A stretch of 64,000 nt of DNA from Brumimicrobium sp041655765 (GTDB lineage: Bacteria; Bacteroidota; Bacteroidia; Flavobacteriales_D; Crocinitomicaceae). This document shows positions 35,766 through 44,458 of this stretch, one piece after another. The position numbers were made by a program, and so were the translations under genes. Where the stretch lies: positions 248,001 to 312,000 of the forward strand of contig JBBAEU010000001.1 in assembly GCA_041655765.1 (NCBI GenBank). Direction: 5' to 3'. Every line of letters starts with the position of its first letter. Positions within the stretch are counted from its first letter, which is position 1. The notes beneath the pieces are model-generated. The model worked only from the letters and a program-made list of their open reading frames with translations. It did not search any database and was not told where the DNA came from.

Positions 35766-37052
35766 ATGAGTGAGATTGCTAAATTAGAATTCGATGGGAA
35801 AATTTATGAAATTCCCGTTGTAACTGGAACCGAAAATGAAAAAGGTTTGGATATTAATGCCCTTAGAGCTTCCACAGGTTTGATTACGTTAGACCCTGGA
35901 TATAAAAATACAGGAAGTACATCAAGTGCAATTACTTTTTTAGATGGTGAAAAAGGGATTCTTCGATACAGAGGTTATCCCATAGAGCAATTAGCAGAAC
36001 AAGCCTCATTTGTAGAAGTTGTTTATTTAACAATCTATGGTGAATTACCAACACAAAGCGAGTTAAATACTTTTAAAGACAGTATAACAAGACATACATT
36101 GGTACACGAAGATATGAAGCATTTTTATGAAGCATATCCTTCAAAAGCACACCCGATGGGAATTTTAGCATCGATGGTAATGAGTTTATCTACTTTTTAC
36201 CCAGAATCTCACGATCCAAATAGAGGAAAAGAAGCAATTGATTTAACAATTATCAGATTGATTGCTAAGTTGCCTACGCTTGCTGCAATGGCATATAAAA
36301 ATTCTGTGAGACATCCATTTATTTATCCTCAAAATAATTTGAATTACATTGAAAACTTCCTACACATGATGTTTGCAATGCCAACTGAGGATTATACGCC
36401 TGATCCGATTGTAGTCTCTGCACTTAATAAATTGTTGATTCTTCACGTTGACCACGAACAAAACTGTTCGACTTCAACGGTAAGAATGGTAGGCTCTGCT
36501 GATACAAACTTATATGCATCTGTGGCAGCTGGTATTTCTGCGCTTTGGGGACCACTTCACGGAGGTGCCAATCAAGCAGTTGTAGAAATGCTAGATAAAA
36601 TTCAGGCTGATGGCGGAGATATTGATAAATGGGTTGCAAAAGCAAAAGACAAAAATGATTCATTTAGATTGATGGGATTTGGTCATAGGGTTTATAAAAA
36701 CTTCGACCCGAGAGCAAAAATTATTAAAACAGCTGCAGATTCTGTTTTAAATCAACTTGGAATTAATGACCCCGCTTTGGCTTTGGCTAAAAAACTTGAA
36801 CAAATTGCGCTTGAAGATGACTATTTCATTCAAAGGAAATTATATCCAAACGTAGATTTCTATTCTGGAATCATTTACAAAGCATTAAATATTCCAACCG
36901 ATATGTTTACAGTAATGTTTGCATTGGGTAGATTACCTGGTTGGATTGCACAATGGAAAGAAATGCGTGATAATAAGGAACCAATTGGAAGACCTCGTCA
37001 AATTTACATCGGTAAAAATGAAAGAAATTATGTTCCTATTGACAAACGATAA
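35766..37052 (+). CDS. gltA: Citrate synthase (type II, hexameric)
   Basis: Condenses acetyl-CoA and oxaloacetate to citrate, the entry to the TCA cycle. The 428-residue length and N-terminal beta domain are those of the Gram-negative type II enzyme. Catalytic His residues lie in DHEQNCSTSTVRM-GPLHGGANQ and GFGHRVYKNFDPR, and the catalytic Asp lies in NVDFYSG. It begins at the ATG at 35766 after a 168-base leader region and ends with a strong terminator, so it is monocistronic. Confidence 0.98.
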   Translation: MSEIAKLEFDGKIYEIPVVTGTENEKGLDINALRASTGLITLDPGYKNTGSTSSAITFLDGEKGILRYRGYPIEQLAEQASFVEVVYLTIYGELPTQSELNTFKDSITRHTLVHEDMKHFYEAYPSKAHPMGILASMVMSLSTFYPESHDPNRGKEAIDLTIIRLIAKLPTLAAMAYKNSVRHPFIYPQNNLNYIENFLHMMFAMPTEDYTPDPIVVSALNKLLILHVDHEQNCSTSTVRMVGSADTNLYASVAAGISALWGPLHGGANQAVVEMLDKIQADGGDIDKWVAKAKDKNDSFRLMGFGHRVYKNFDPRAKIIKTAADSVLNQLGINDPALALAKKLEQIALEDDYFIQRKLYPNVDFYSGIIYKALNIPTDMFTVMFALGRLPGWIAQWKEMRDNKEPIGRPRQIYIGKNERNYVPIDKR

Positions 37053-37074
37053 TTAAATATAATTTTAATCTAAC

Positions 37075-37104
37075 AAAAGGCACTAAACAGTGCCTTTTTG
37101 TTTT
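37075..37104 (+). terminator. Rho-independent terminator of gltA
   Basis: AAAAGGCACT and AGTGCCTTTT pair perfectly over 10 bases around the loop AAAC and are followed by T-rich sequence. It lies 23 bases past the gltA stop. Confidence 0.9.
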
Positions 37105-37121
37105 AAAAATTCTTCTTTATC

Positions 37122-37976
37122 ATGAAAATATATCCTCTAAATACTGGAAATTTTAAATTAGATGGTGGCGCAATGTTCGGAATTGTCCCTAAAACTTTGT
37201 GGTCAAAAACAAATCCAGCTGATGAAAACAATCTATGTAGTTGGGCAATGCGGACAATGTTAATTGAAGATGGAAATAGGTTAATGCTGATTGATACAGG
37301 AATTGGTGATAAACAAAGTGAAAAATTCTTTTCTCATTATTATTTATTTGGAGACGATTCACTCATTAAGAATTTAAATAAATTGGGCTTCTCCCCTGAT
37401 GACATCACGGATGTGTTTTTAACCCATTTACATTTTGACCATGTTGGTGGCGCCGTTAAAAGAGTTGGAGAAAACCGTTTGGAACCTGTATTTAAAAATG
37501 CAACTTATTGGAGTACAGAAAATCATTGGAACTGGGCAATCAACCCAAATCCTAAAGAAAGAGCTTCATTCTTGGCTGAAAATATTTTACCTATTCAAGA
37601 ATCTGGGCAATTGAAATTTATAAACAAGACAAATTCATTTATAAAAGACGTTTTTAGCAATATTGATGTGCTTTTTGCCGATGGACACACTGAAAATCAA
37701 ATGATTCCGCACATTCAATATCAAGGAAAAACACTTGTTTTTGTGGCCGATTTATTGCCTTCGGTTGGACACATTCCTTTGCCGTATGTGATGGGTTATG
37801 ATATCCGACCTTTGGTTACGATTGACGAGAAAAGTAAATTTCTTGAAAAAGCTGCTGATAACAACTATATTTTGTTTCTAGAACATGATATAGAGAATGA
37901 ATGTTGTACAGTTAAGCGAACTGAAAAAGGAATCCGGCTCAATCAGTCTTTTAAATTCAGTGAGGTTTTTAGATAA
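37122..37976 (+). CDS. Metallo-beta-lactamase-fold hydrolase
   Basis: A 284-residue MBL-fold protein with a complete dinuclear zinc motif: THLHFDHVGG (HxHxDH at 102-107), the downstream Asp in VFVADLLPS and the C-terminal His in LFLEHDIE. Overall it resembles the lactonase/YtnP-like group that hydrolyses lactones, but the substrate cannot be assigned. No signal peptide. It is separated from gltA by a terminator and from the SPOR gene by 41 bases. Confidence 0.9.
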   Translation: MKIYPLNTGNFKLDGGAMFGIVPKTLWSKTNPADENNLCSWAMRTMLIEDGNRLMLIDTGIGDKQSEKFFSHYYLFGDDSLIKNLNKLGFSPDDITDVFLTHLHFDHVGGAVKRVGENRLEPVFKNATYWSTENHWNWAINPNPKERASFLAENILPIQESGQLKFINKTNSFIKDVFSNIDVLFADGHTENQMIPHIQYQGKTLVFVADLLPSVGHIPLPYVMGYDIRPLVTIDEKSKFLEKAADNNYILFLEHDIENECCTVKRTEKGIRLNQSFKFSEVFR

Positions 37977-38017
37977 AATTTCTTATTTTTATATTTTATA
38001 CTCATATAAATAACGCT

Positions 38018-39265
38018 ATGGATAAATTTATTAAACAATTACTACAACTATATTCGAAGGTTATTTTGCCCGATTTTGGAGCTATTACGATATCTGATGA
38101 AGATACAGGAGAGTTGATGTTTCAACAATATCTAACTTTTGACGATGGAAAACTAACAGATTTACTTGTGAAAGAGTCTAATATGGATGTGCAAGAAGCC
38201 AAAAATTCAATCGCTAAATTTGTTAGAAATCTCAAATCGCAGCTAGACAAAGGTGAGTCTTATTCTATCTACCAATTGGGAGAATTTAGTAAAAATGAAT
38301 CAGGTGACTATGTTTTTGTAGGAAATCTTGTATCTGGAAATCATAAAAGTGAAGACAAAGAGCCTGAAATTATTACCAAAATCAAAGCTGACATTGAAAA
38401 AGAGGACAAAAAAACCAAAGAAGATGTTAGTAAAAAGTCAGAAATAACAACAGAAGAATCTCAAAGTGATACGCCTGATAGCACAAAAGAAAAATCAGCT
38501 GATAAAAAGCTAAAAACTTCAAAGAAAAAAGTTGAAGAAAAGGAAGTCAAGAAAGAAAATGTTTATATTAAACCTGAAAAAGAGGAAAAGAAAAAAGAAG
38601 ATTCTAAAAAAGTAGTTGATGCAACGAAAGAAGAAGTCAAACCTGTAACCTCAGAAAAAGAGAAAGTACGAAAAACGCAAAAACAAAATCCTGTTTTTTG
38701 GATTCTCTTACTTATTATTTTTCTAATTATTGGAGGAATAATTTATGCTTTTCTTAAACCAAACGAATTTGAGAAATATATGGGTTTCTCAATTTTTGAT
38801 ACTGAAGTTAACAAAACAATTGAAGAGTTTTCAAAAGTTACCGAAGAGTCGGAAATTATTGATGCTGAAATAACTGAGTCTGCCGATGATGAAGTACATT
38901 TAGATGAAGATTTAGTTGATTTACCAAGTGAAGAATCTGATTATACAGAAGACGATTATGCAGATGCTGCACCTGAAGAAGTTATTGAAAATGTTGACAT
39001 TACTGAAAAACCAGAGATTCAAGCAAGTAATTTCGACTCACAAAATAAGTACCACGTAATTGTTGGTGTTTTTAGTGAAGAAGCAAATGCTGACAAAAAA
39101 GTTAGGGAAGAATCAGAAAAAGGGCTCAATTGTAAAATGATTGGGAAATATAATGGATTATATTATGTGTCTGGCGGAAGTTATGCGACACAACAAGAGG
39201 CATTAAACAATTTGAATAAAATAAATGAAGTTTCTAAAGGTGCATGGATATACAAAAGTAAATAA
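38018..39265 (+). CDS. HU/CCDC81-type and SPOR domain membrane protein
   Basis: A 415-residue bitopic protein. Residues 1-100 match the prokaryotic HU-CCDC81 N-terminal domain (LYSKVILPDFGAITIS). A Lys/Glu-rich, probably disordered stretch follows (about 110-225), then one membrane helix (about 227-248, FWILLLIIFLIIGG), an acidic periplasmic linker and a C-terminal SPOR domain (about 335-412, KYHVIVGVFSEEANA). SPOR domains bind denuded septal peptidoglycan, and the N-terminal domain may bind nucleic acid or polymerise, so a role in division or envelope organisation is inferred. The aminolipid gene pair follows three bases after the stop. Confidence 0.9.
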   Translation: MDKFIKQLLQLYSKVILPDFGAITISDEDTGELMFQQYLTFDDGKLTDLLVKESNMDVQEAKNSIAKFVRNLKSQLDKGESYSIYQLGEFSKNESGDYVFVGNLVSGNHKSEDKEPEIITKIKADIEKEDKKTKEDVSKKSEITTEESQSDTPDSTKEKSADKKLKTSKKKVEEKEVKKENVYIKPEKEEKKKEDSKKVVDATKEEVKPVTSEKEKVRKTQKQNPVFWILLLIIFLIIGGIIYAFLKPNEFEKYMGFSIFDTEVNKTIEEFSKVTEESEIIDAEITESADDEVHLDEDLVDLPSEESDYTEDDYADAAPEEVIENVDITEKPEIQASNFDSQNKYHVIVGVFSEEANADKKVREESEKGLNCKMIGKYNGLYYVSGGSYATQQEALNNLNKINEVSKGAWIYKSK

Positions 39266-39268
39266 ACC

Positions 39269-40081
39269 ATGGAAGGTCAACAAAAAATAATTGACGTTAA
39301 AAAACTTATTAAAGAAAGAAAGCCAGGACTTCTAAAGTTTAAATTTCTTGTGCGTTATCTTCAAAAAATACTCCACGAAGATGATGTAAATGAGTTTATT
39401 AATGCGAATCGAAATGATTCACCCATTGAGTTTTGCTTGTCTGTAATGGAAAAGTTTAACATTACGGTTCTTCACGAAGGACTCGAAAACATTCCAAAAG
39501 CAGGCGGTACAATCATTGCGATGAATCATCCTTGGGGCGGAATGGACGCAATGGCTTTGGTTACTGTTGTTCATGAAAGGCGAGCCGATATGAAATTTAT
39601 CGTAAATGATGTTTTGATGCACCTTGAAAATCTACGTCCTTTATTTGTGGGTGTTAATAAATTGGGAGGAAACGCATCGAAATCCCTTAAAATGGTCGAT
39701 GAAGCATTTTCAAAAGATGATTTGTTGTGCTTATTTCCTGCCGGATTGGTCAGCCGAAAAATCAACGGTGAAATCATTGACTTAGAATGGAAAAAGACAT
39801 TTATAACGAGGGCAAAAAAGTACAACAAAACGATTATTCCTACATATATTGATGGGAGATTATCAAATTTCTTCTATAATTTATATACAATTAGAAAGAA
39901 ATTGGGAATCAAAGCGAACATTGAAATGCTTTATCTCGTTAATGAACTATACAAACAAAATAATAAAACAATAATCATTAAATTTGGCGAGCCTATTTCT
40001 ATCGATATGCTCAACGATTCTAAAAAAGACAGTGAATGGGCGGAATATGTTAAGAAGAAGGTTTATCAAATGAGAGATTGA
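39269..40081 (+). CDS. Acyl-acyltransferase (PlsC/GlsA-like), aminolipid synthesis
   Basis: A 270-residue PlsC-superfamily acyltransferase. The catalytic motif is MNHPWGGMDAMAL (H-x5-D variant, typical of the GlsA/OlsA-like Bacteroidota group), with LFPAGLVSR as the second motif. It has no membrane-spanning start. It is followed 24 bases later by a GNAT-type N-acyltransferase. The pair matches the two-enzyme logic of glycine-lipid or ornithine-lipid synthesis, where the N-acyltransferase makes the amide and this enzyme adds the ester-linked chain. Assignment by family and context. Confidence 0.83.
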   Translation: MEGQQKIIDVKKLIKERKPGLLKFKFLVRYLQKILHEDDVNEFINANRNDSPIEFCLSVMEKFNITVLHEGLENIPKAGGTIIAMNHPWGGMDAMALVTVVHERRADMKFIVNDVLMHLENLRPLFVGVNKLGGNASKSLKMVDEAFSKDDLLCLFPAGLVSRKINGEIIDLEWKKTFITRAKKYNKTIIPTYIDGRLSNFFYNLYTIRKKLGIKANIEMLYLVNELYKQNNKTIIIKFGEPISIDMLNDSKKDSEWAEYVKKKVYQMRD

Positions 40082-40105
40082 TATAAGTTATTGAAGTAAA
40101 GGAGA

Positions 40106-41044
40106 ATGGCAAAAAAAGAAAAGATTATAGATGCTGTAGATCGTGATTTATTAAAATCTGAACTAACAAGTGAAAGGTTTGTTCGAGGAACACGAAAGGG
40201 AGATAATGAGATTTATATCGTAAACCATCATAATTCACCCAATTTAATGCGTGAAATTGGTAGGTTAAGAGAGTTGTCTTTTAGAGATTCAGGTGGTGGA
40301 ACAGGATTGGAAATTGACATCGACGAATTTGATACGTGTGAAAACTCATACGACCAATTAATTGTTTGGAATCCAGAAGATGAAGAATTAATTGGTGGAA
40401 TGCGATTTATAAAATGTTGGAATATCCTCCCAGATAACGAAGATGATTTTATACCCATGAGTACCTCCCACTATTTTAATTTTTCAAAAAAATTCATTTC
40501 AGAATATCTACCTTATACAATAGAATTAGGCAGAAGTTGGGTTCAACCCATGTATCAACCTTCTTATAATCCGAGAAAAGGGTTGTATTCTTTAGACAAT
40601 ATTTGGGACGGACTCGGAAGTTTAGTTTTATTAAATCCAAAGTTGAAATACTTTTTCGGAAAAGTAACGATGTACCCCGATTATCATGAAGAAACTAGGG
40701 ATTTTATCTTATATTTCTTAAATTATTACTTTCCTGATCCAGACAAACTGGCTGTGTCAAAACATCCATTGGTTCAAAATTATGACGAGAAGAAATTTGA
40801 AAAGCTATTAAAAGGACTTGATTTTGAAGACGGATATAAAGTACTCAATCAGTTTGCACGACAAAATGGAGAGCATATTCCACCGCTCATGAATGTTTAT
40901 ATGCACATGTCGCCCACAATGCGTTCTTTTGGAACGGCTATCAATCCAGAGTTTGGTGGAGTTGAAGAAACAGGAATTGTAATGACAATTGCTGATATTT
41001 ATCCAGAAAAGAAAGAAAGACATTTAACACTAAAAACCGTTTAA
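40106..41044 (+). CDS. GNAT-type N-acyltransferase (GlsB/OlsB-like)
   Basis: A 312-residue protein of the acyl-ACP-dependent N-acyltransferase group, often mislabelled hemolysin. Family landmarks are the LRELSFRDSGGGTGLEIDIDEFD segment, ELIGGMRFI, IELGRSWVQPMYQ (catalytic strand and acyl-CoA/ACP contact) and KYFFGKVTMYP. Bacteroides GlsB (glycine N-acyltransferase) has this size and adjoins the O-acyltransferase gene, as here. Expected product is an N-acyl (3-hydroxy) amino acid, probably glycine. The amino acid cannot be told from the sequence. Confidence 0.82.
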   Translation: MAKKEKIIDAVDRDLLKSELTSERFVRGTRKGDNEIYIVNHHNSPNLMREIGRLRELSFRDSGGGTGLEIDIDEFDTCENSYDQLIVWNPEDEELIGGMRFIKCWNILPDNEDDFIPMSTSHYFNFSKKFISEYLPYTIELGRSWVQPMYQPSYNPRKGLYSLDNIWDGLGSLVLLNPKLKYFFGKVTMYPDYHEETRDFILYFLNYYFPDPDKLAVSKHPLVQNYDEKKFEKLLKGLDFEDGYKVLNQFARQNGEHIPPLMNVYMHMSPTMRSFGTAINPEFGGVEETGIVMTIADIYPEKKERHLTLKTV

Positions 41045-41053
41045 CCCCTTTTT

Positions 41054-41114
41054 AATAACTTACACAGTTTATAGGATACTCCCTTAAAATAATTTACACA
41101 CTTTACGGGATAGT
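41054..41114. repeat. Two tandem copies of a 27-base sequence resembling an insertion-sequence end
   Basis: AATAACTTACACAGTTTATAGG... (41054-41080) and AATAATTTACACACTTTACGGG... (41088-41114) are imperfect direct repeats 34 bases apart. The reverse complement (TATCCCGTAAAGTGTGTAAAT) looks like IS256-family terminal repeats as I remember them. No transposase is present, so this is at most a relic. Confidence 0.4.
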
Positions 41115-41126
41115 GTCCTGTAAGAC

Positions 41127-42206
41127 CTATTTCTTTTCTAATTTAGTCACGGTCGTGTACTTTACATCGACATATTCATTATTTACGAAATCCTTCCAGC
41201 TTGTATGCCATGTAAGAATCATTTTATTTTTATTCCATTCCATTTCATACATTTGTGAATCATATTCATGAGAAATAATAAGTTTATCTTGTGTGATTGT
41301 ATAGGTAAATTCTAGTGTATCTATTATATCTGGGTTACTTTCACTAAGTTCAGTTAAAAATCCATTCCCATCCTTTGTGAAAATCATAGCTCCTTTGTTA
41401 TAAGTCGTGCTGTTGTATTTTTCTCCATTCGAGCTTATTTTTATCACATCTTCTTGAACAATGTTCCATTCACCATTGTTTTCCCAAAGTTTTTTTTCAA
41501 TTCTCTCTTTTTCGTTGCTACTTGACAACGTTACTTCATCCATCACTTCAAGTTCGTCAAAATTTTTAACTTCAGATAATTTGATAAGTTTATTTACAGA
41601 TAAATTTTTCCAAGTTTTTTTATACGTTTCTTTACCGTCAGATGATACTTTGATTACTTCTTTTATCAATTTCTTTTTACTTAAAAAGTTAAGGCTTTCT
41701 TCGTCAAAAGTAACCCAATCAGAATCGAAATTGCTTCTATAACCTTCATCATAACCTATTAACTCAAAATCTGAGTTTTGAAATCTGAATGAATATTTCC
41801 AGTAACCATATCTGCCGTGACCATAATGGATATACAAGTTTCCATTATCAATTGTAACAGATAATTCTGGGGCATAATAAACGCCACCGTCTTCGTGTTC
41901 AGATGAAAAACAGTCATAATTTTTTAAAGCCAATTCATAATGGTCGCTACCCTTGAATAAGATAATAATCCCTCTTCGATTACGGTCTAACTGTCCACGA
42001 TAATCATCTGTAATGATTTGATTGGAGTCAGTTCCTTTTATGATAAAAATACAATCTTCAATTCCGTCTTTATTCAAATCTCCGCTGATTTCCTCAAAAA
42101 CAACATAGCCTTTTGGTATAAAGTCAGTAGGTTCTTGTTTTTTCTCTGTTTGTCCGAAAACTGCTATCGCCGATGTCGTAACTAAAAATGTTAATAGTTT
42201 TTTCAT
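41127..42206 (-). CDS. Exported protein of unknown function with an EF-hand-like DxDxDG loop
   Basis: A 359-residue protein with a signal peptide (1-18, ending AVFGQ). An early calcium-loop-like segment GDLNKDGIEDCIFII (near 42-56) resembles FG-GAP or VCBS repeats, and the region up to about 150 (Tyr/Gly-rich, YGHGRYGYWKYSF) looks like a single beta-propeller-type or carbohydrate-binding fold. The C-terminal 90 residues look lipocalin-like (EWNIVQEDVI... LEFTYTITQDKLIIS). No known family can be named. It is flanked by the repeat sequences at 41054-41114 and at 42229-42251, so it may be a mobile or recently acquired gene. Confidence 0.7.
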   Translation of the reverse strand: MKKLLTFLVTTSAIAVFGQTEKKQEPTDFIPKGYVVFEEISGDLNKDGIEDCIFIIKGTDSNQIITDDYRGQLDRNRRGIIILFKGSDHYELALKNYDCFSSEHEDGGVYYAPELSVTIDNGNLYIHYGHGRYGYWKYSFRFQNSDFELIGYDEGYRSNFDSDWVTFDEESLNFLSKKKLIKEVIKVSSDGKETYKKTWKNLSVNKLIKLSEVKNFDELEVMDEVTLSSSNEKERIEKKLWENNGEWNIVQEDVIKISSNGEKYNSTTYNKGAMIFTKDGNGFLTELSESNPDIIDTLEFTYTITQDKLIISHEYDSQMYEMEWNKNKMILTWHTSWKDFVNNEYVDVKYTTVTKLEKK

Positions 42207-42228
42207 TATGTGGTTTTATAATTGTACA

Positions 42229-42251
42229 TAACGGTTTAGCCACTCGAAGCC
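42229..42251. repeat. Short hairpin next to the unknown exported gene
   Basis: ACGGTTT and AAGCCGT pair as a 7-base stem (one G-U) around a 9-base loop. It lies about 25 bases upstream of the gene at 41127-42206. The core TACATAACGG is reminiscent of repeats that flank cassette-like genes in Bacteroidota, from memory only. Confidence 0.3.
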
Positions 42252-42458
42252 GTAGCTATCTTTAATATAACTTTTAGTTCGAAGCATAAGTTCAAATTTA
42301 AACAAAAAATCTTTAAACGAAGCATTTAATAGTTTTTACTCTTAACCTTGAATATACTGTTGTAATTTCACTATTAGATTTCTAAATTTTTGAATTTCCT
42401 TATATATACTATATACAATCTACATTTAATAGTCTCCAATGATACTCAAAATTTGACA

Positions 42459-42537
42459 AAAACTCTCGTTTTTAATCCTAATCGAAAGAAGGGGATGCCT
42501 CTCTTTTCAAAGAAAACTACTTCAAACCGAGAGTTTT
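42459..42537 (+). other. Structured leader region upstream of the LysM gene
   Basis: The 413-base gap 42207-42619 holds no gene. Within it AAAACTCTCG (42459-42468) pairs perfectly with CGAGAGTTTT (42528-42537), enclosing a second partial stem (GAAAGAAGGGG with CCTCTCTTTTC). A further GAGTTTTCAA occurs twice (42531-42540, 42553-42562). This could be a 5' regulatory RNA for the glucosaminidase gene or an independent small RNA; no known riboswitch was recognised. Confidence 0.35.
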
Positions 42538-42619
42538 CAATAAAAATTTTTAGAGTTTTCAACAATTTTTGAAACAATTGTTAACAATTCACGTAATAAG
42601 TGTTAACAAAACAACAAAC

Positions 42620-43573
42620 ATGAGTCGAATATTCTTAATAATTGGTGCAATTACCCTCAGTTTTAATGGTTTTGCACAAAAAAACAAAAGCACGCCCAGT
42701 GAGTATGTTGAAAAGTGGAAAGATGTTGCTATTTTTCAAATGGTAGAGTATAGAATTCCTGCAAGTATAACTTTGGCACAAGGAATTTTAGAAAGTGGTT
42801 CTGGTAATTCTATGTTGGCAACAAGGGCAAATAATCACTTCGGTATTAAATGTCATGATTGGACAGGAAAGAAATTTTATCAAGATGATGATGCAATAAA
42901 TGAATGTTTTAGAAAGTATAAAAATGCTGCTGAATCATATAAAGACCACAGTGAATTTCTCTCAAACCGTTCTCGTTATGCGTTTCTTTTTGATTTAGAA
43001 ATCACAGATTATAAATCTTGGGCAAAAGGACTTAAAAAAGCTGGATATGCTACAAACCCTAAATATGCCAATCTGTTGATTGATATAATTCAAAAATACG
43101 ATTTGAATCAATATGATCAATTTGGGGTTGAACAAATCGTAATGATTGAAAGCAAAACTTCTAAAGATGAGAAAAATCCTACAATAAATCTTCCAACACA
43201 AAGTGAAGAGGTAATTGCTAAAGAAATTCACAAAGTTTATACAGATAAAAACAGGACGAAATATGTTATCGCTACTGGAAATGATACATTCTATCAAATC
43301 GCGAAGGAATTTAGTTTAAACTTAAAACAATTACATAAATATAATAACTTCCCTCCGCATCAAGATATTCTTAAAGAAGGTGATATTGTGTATATCATGA
43401 ATAAAAATAGAAAAGCCAATACAGATATAGAAAAAATCAGAATCGAAGCTGAAGAAAACCTTTGGTCGCTTTCACAGAAATATGGAATTAAGTTAGATGT
43501 ACTTCTAAAGAAAAACAACTTAAGTAATGCAGATATTGCTCTAAGTAAAGGAGATATTATCTATTTGAAATAA
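42620..43573 (+). CDS. Peptidoglycan N-acetylglucosaminidase with two LysM domains
   Basis: A 317-residue exported cell-wall hydrolase. Signal peptide 1-19 (ending NGFAQ) from the ATG at 42620; the longer frame from 42569 would bury the signal, so it is rejected. The glucosaminidase domain (about 28-160) carries PASITLAQGILESGSGNS with its catalytic Glu, GIKCH and the ESYKDHSEFL signature. Two LysM modules (about 212-258 and 270-316) bind peptidoglycan. It likely cleaves GlcNAc-MurNAc bonds during growth or division. Monocistronic, ended by a good terminator. Confidence 0.94.
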   Translation: MSRIFLIIGAITLSFNGFAQKNKSTPSEYVEKWKDVAIFQMVEYRIPASITLAQGILESGSGNSMLATRANNHFGIKCHDWTGKKFYQDDDAINECFRKYKNAAESYKDHSEFLSNRSRYAFLFDLEITDYKSWAKGLKKAGYATNPKYANLLIDIIQKYDLNQYDQFGVEQIVMIESKTSKDEKNPTINLPTQSEEVIAKEIHKVYTDKNRTKYVIATGNDTFYQIAKEFSLNLKQLHKYNNFPPHQDILKEGDIVYIMNKNRKANTDIEKIRIEAEENLWSLSQKYGIKLDVLLKKNNLSNADIALSKGDIIYLK

Positions 43574-43624
43574 TACTGAAGTTTCCCGCAACTTAAAAGC
43601 GGTGGTTTAGTTTGTTGTTGTTTT

Positions 43625-43658
43625 AAGACTACTTTATTTAAAAAAAGTAGTCTTTTTT
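43625..43658 (+). terminator. Rho-independent terminator of the LysM gene
   Basis: AAGACTACTTT and AAAGTAGTCTT pair perfectly over 11 bases with a short A/T loop, followed by TTTTTT. It may also stop the convergent Rrf2 gene less efficiently. Confidence 0.85.
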
Positions 43659-43671
43659 ATTTCACAAAAAA

Positions 43672-44103
43672 TTAATGACTTAAAAAAGCAATTCCACTCA
43701 ATACGGGTTCACTCAAATCTTCAATTCTTTTTTCTTTAAACAGCTTTAGCATTAAATCTTTTATGGGCTTGTAATCATCATGTAGCGGACAAGGATTTTT
43801 TTCTGAACATTTTGTCATGCCCATGCCACACCTCGTAAAATTCGAATCTCCTTCAATGACATTTACAAGATTGTAAATGGGTGTTTTTAACTGCTTTTCA
43901 TCAATAAAAAATCCTCCATAAGGACCTTTTACACTATTAATTATCCCAGCTTTTACTAATTTTTGTAAGGTTTTGGCAACAGTATGCTTGCTGGCTTGAA
44001 TGTTCTCTGCTACTTCATCAATACTTGCTTTTTTATTTTCAGCACTTTGAGAAGAAAGATAAACAGTTGCTTTAATTGCTATTTTACTTGTTTGACTTAT
44101 CAA
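43672..44103 (-). CDS. Rrf2-family regulator with three cluster cysteines (NsrR-like)
   Basis: A 143-residue Rrf2 winged-helix regulator. The helix-turn-helix covers about 25-60 (AENIQASKHTVAKTLQKLVKAG) and the wing is KGPYGGFF. Cys92, Cys99 and Cys105 (RCGMGMTKCSEKNPCPLH) give the C-x6-C-x5-C spacing that holds an Fe-S cluster in NsrR/IscR-like members. With NO-related genes upstream in the same transcript, NO-sensing NsrR is the best reading; an Fe-S sensor of the IscR type is the alternative. It is the last gene of the cluster, 11 bases after the MIP18 gene. Confidence 0.87.
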   Translation of the reverse strand: MISQTSKIAIKATVYLSSQSAENKKASIDEVAENIQASKHTVAKTLQKLVKAGIINSVKGPYGGFFIDEKQLKTPIYNLVNVIEGDSNFTRCGMGMTKCSEKNPCPLHDDYKPIKDLMLKLFKEKRIEDLSEPVLSGIAFLSH

Positions 44104-44114
44104 AATTACACTTG

Positions 44115-44438
44115 TTAATATTGACCTAAAAATTGTTTACCTTTATGTGAAATCATTGATACGTCCCAAGGTGGGTCAAACGTAAGGTCTATCACTAATT
44201 CCCAATCAGGAAATGTAGCGTTAATCACATTTGTAACATCAGACGTAATTGTGTCTCCCATGGGACAAAATTGTGTTGTAAATGTCATCGTTATTTTTAA
44301 GAATTTCTTATCCTCATCAAACGATAAATGATAAATCAATCCTAAATCAACTACATTTAATCCTACTTCTGGGTCATCCACATCGTAAAGTCCCTCTAAT
44401 GCTTTTTCTCCGAGCTCTAAGTCGTTTGTAGTTGCCAT
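44115..44438 (-). CDS. MIP18/DUF59-family Fe-S cluster assembly factor (SufT/PaaD-like)
   Basis: A 107-residue MIP18-family protein. DVDDPEVGLNVVDLGLIY is the family signature, and the reactive Cys lies in TTQFCPMGD. Members (SufT, YitW, PaaD, eukaryotic CIA2) help deliver Fe-S clusters to apo-proteins. Beside an NsrR-like regulator and a RIC-type repair protein it points to Fe-S maintenance under nitrosative stress. I chose the ATG at 44438 because a Shine-Dalgarno sequence GGAGGAG lies six bases upstream; the alternative ATG at 44462 overlaps the previous stop as ATGA and would add eight residues. Confidence 0.88.
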   Translation of the reverse strand: MATTNDLELGEKALEGLYDVDDPEVGLNVVDLGLIYHLSFDEDKKFLKITMTFTTQFCPMGDTITSDVTNVINATFPDWELVIDLTFDPPWDVSMISHKGKQFLGQY

Positions 44439-44443
44439 TATAT

Positions 44444-44450
44444 CTCCTCC
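44444..44450 (-). promoter_or_regulatory. Strong Shine-Dalgarno (GGAGGAG) for the MIP18 gene
   Basis: Minus-strand GGAGGAG, unusual for Bacteroidota where such sites are rare, lies five bases before the ATG at 44438. It supports that start over the overlapping one at 44462. Confidence 0.55.
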
Positions 44451-44458
44451 TGGTAAAC

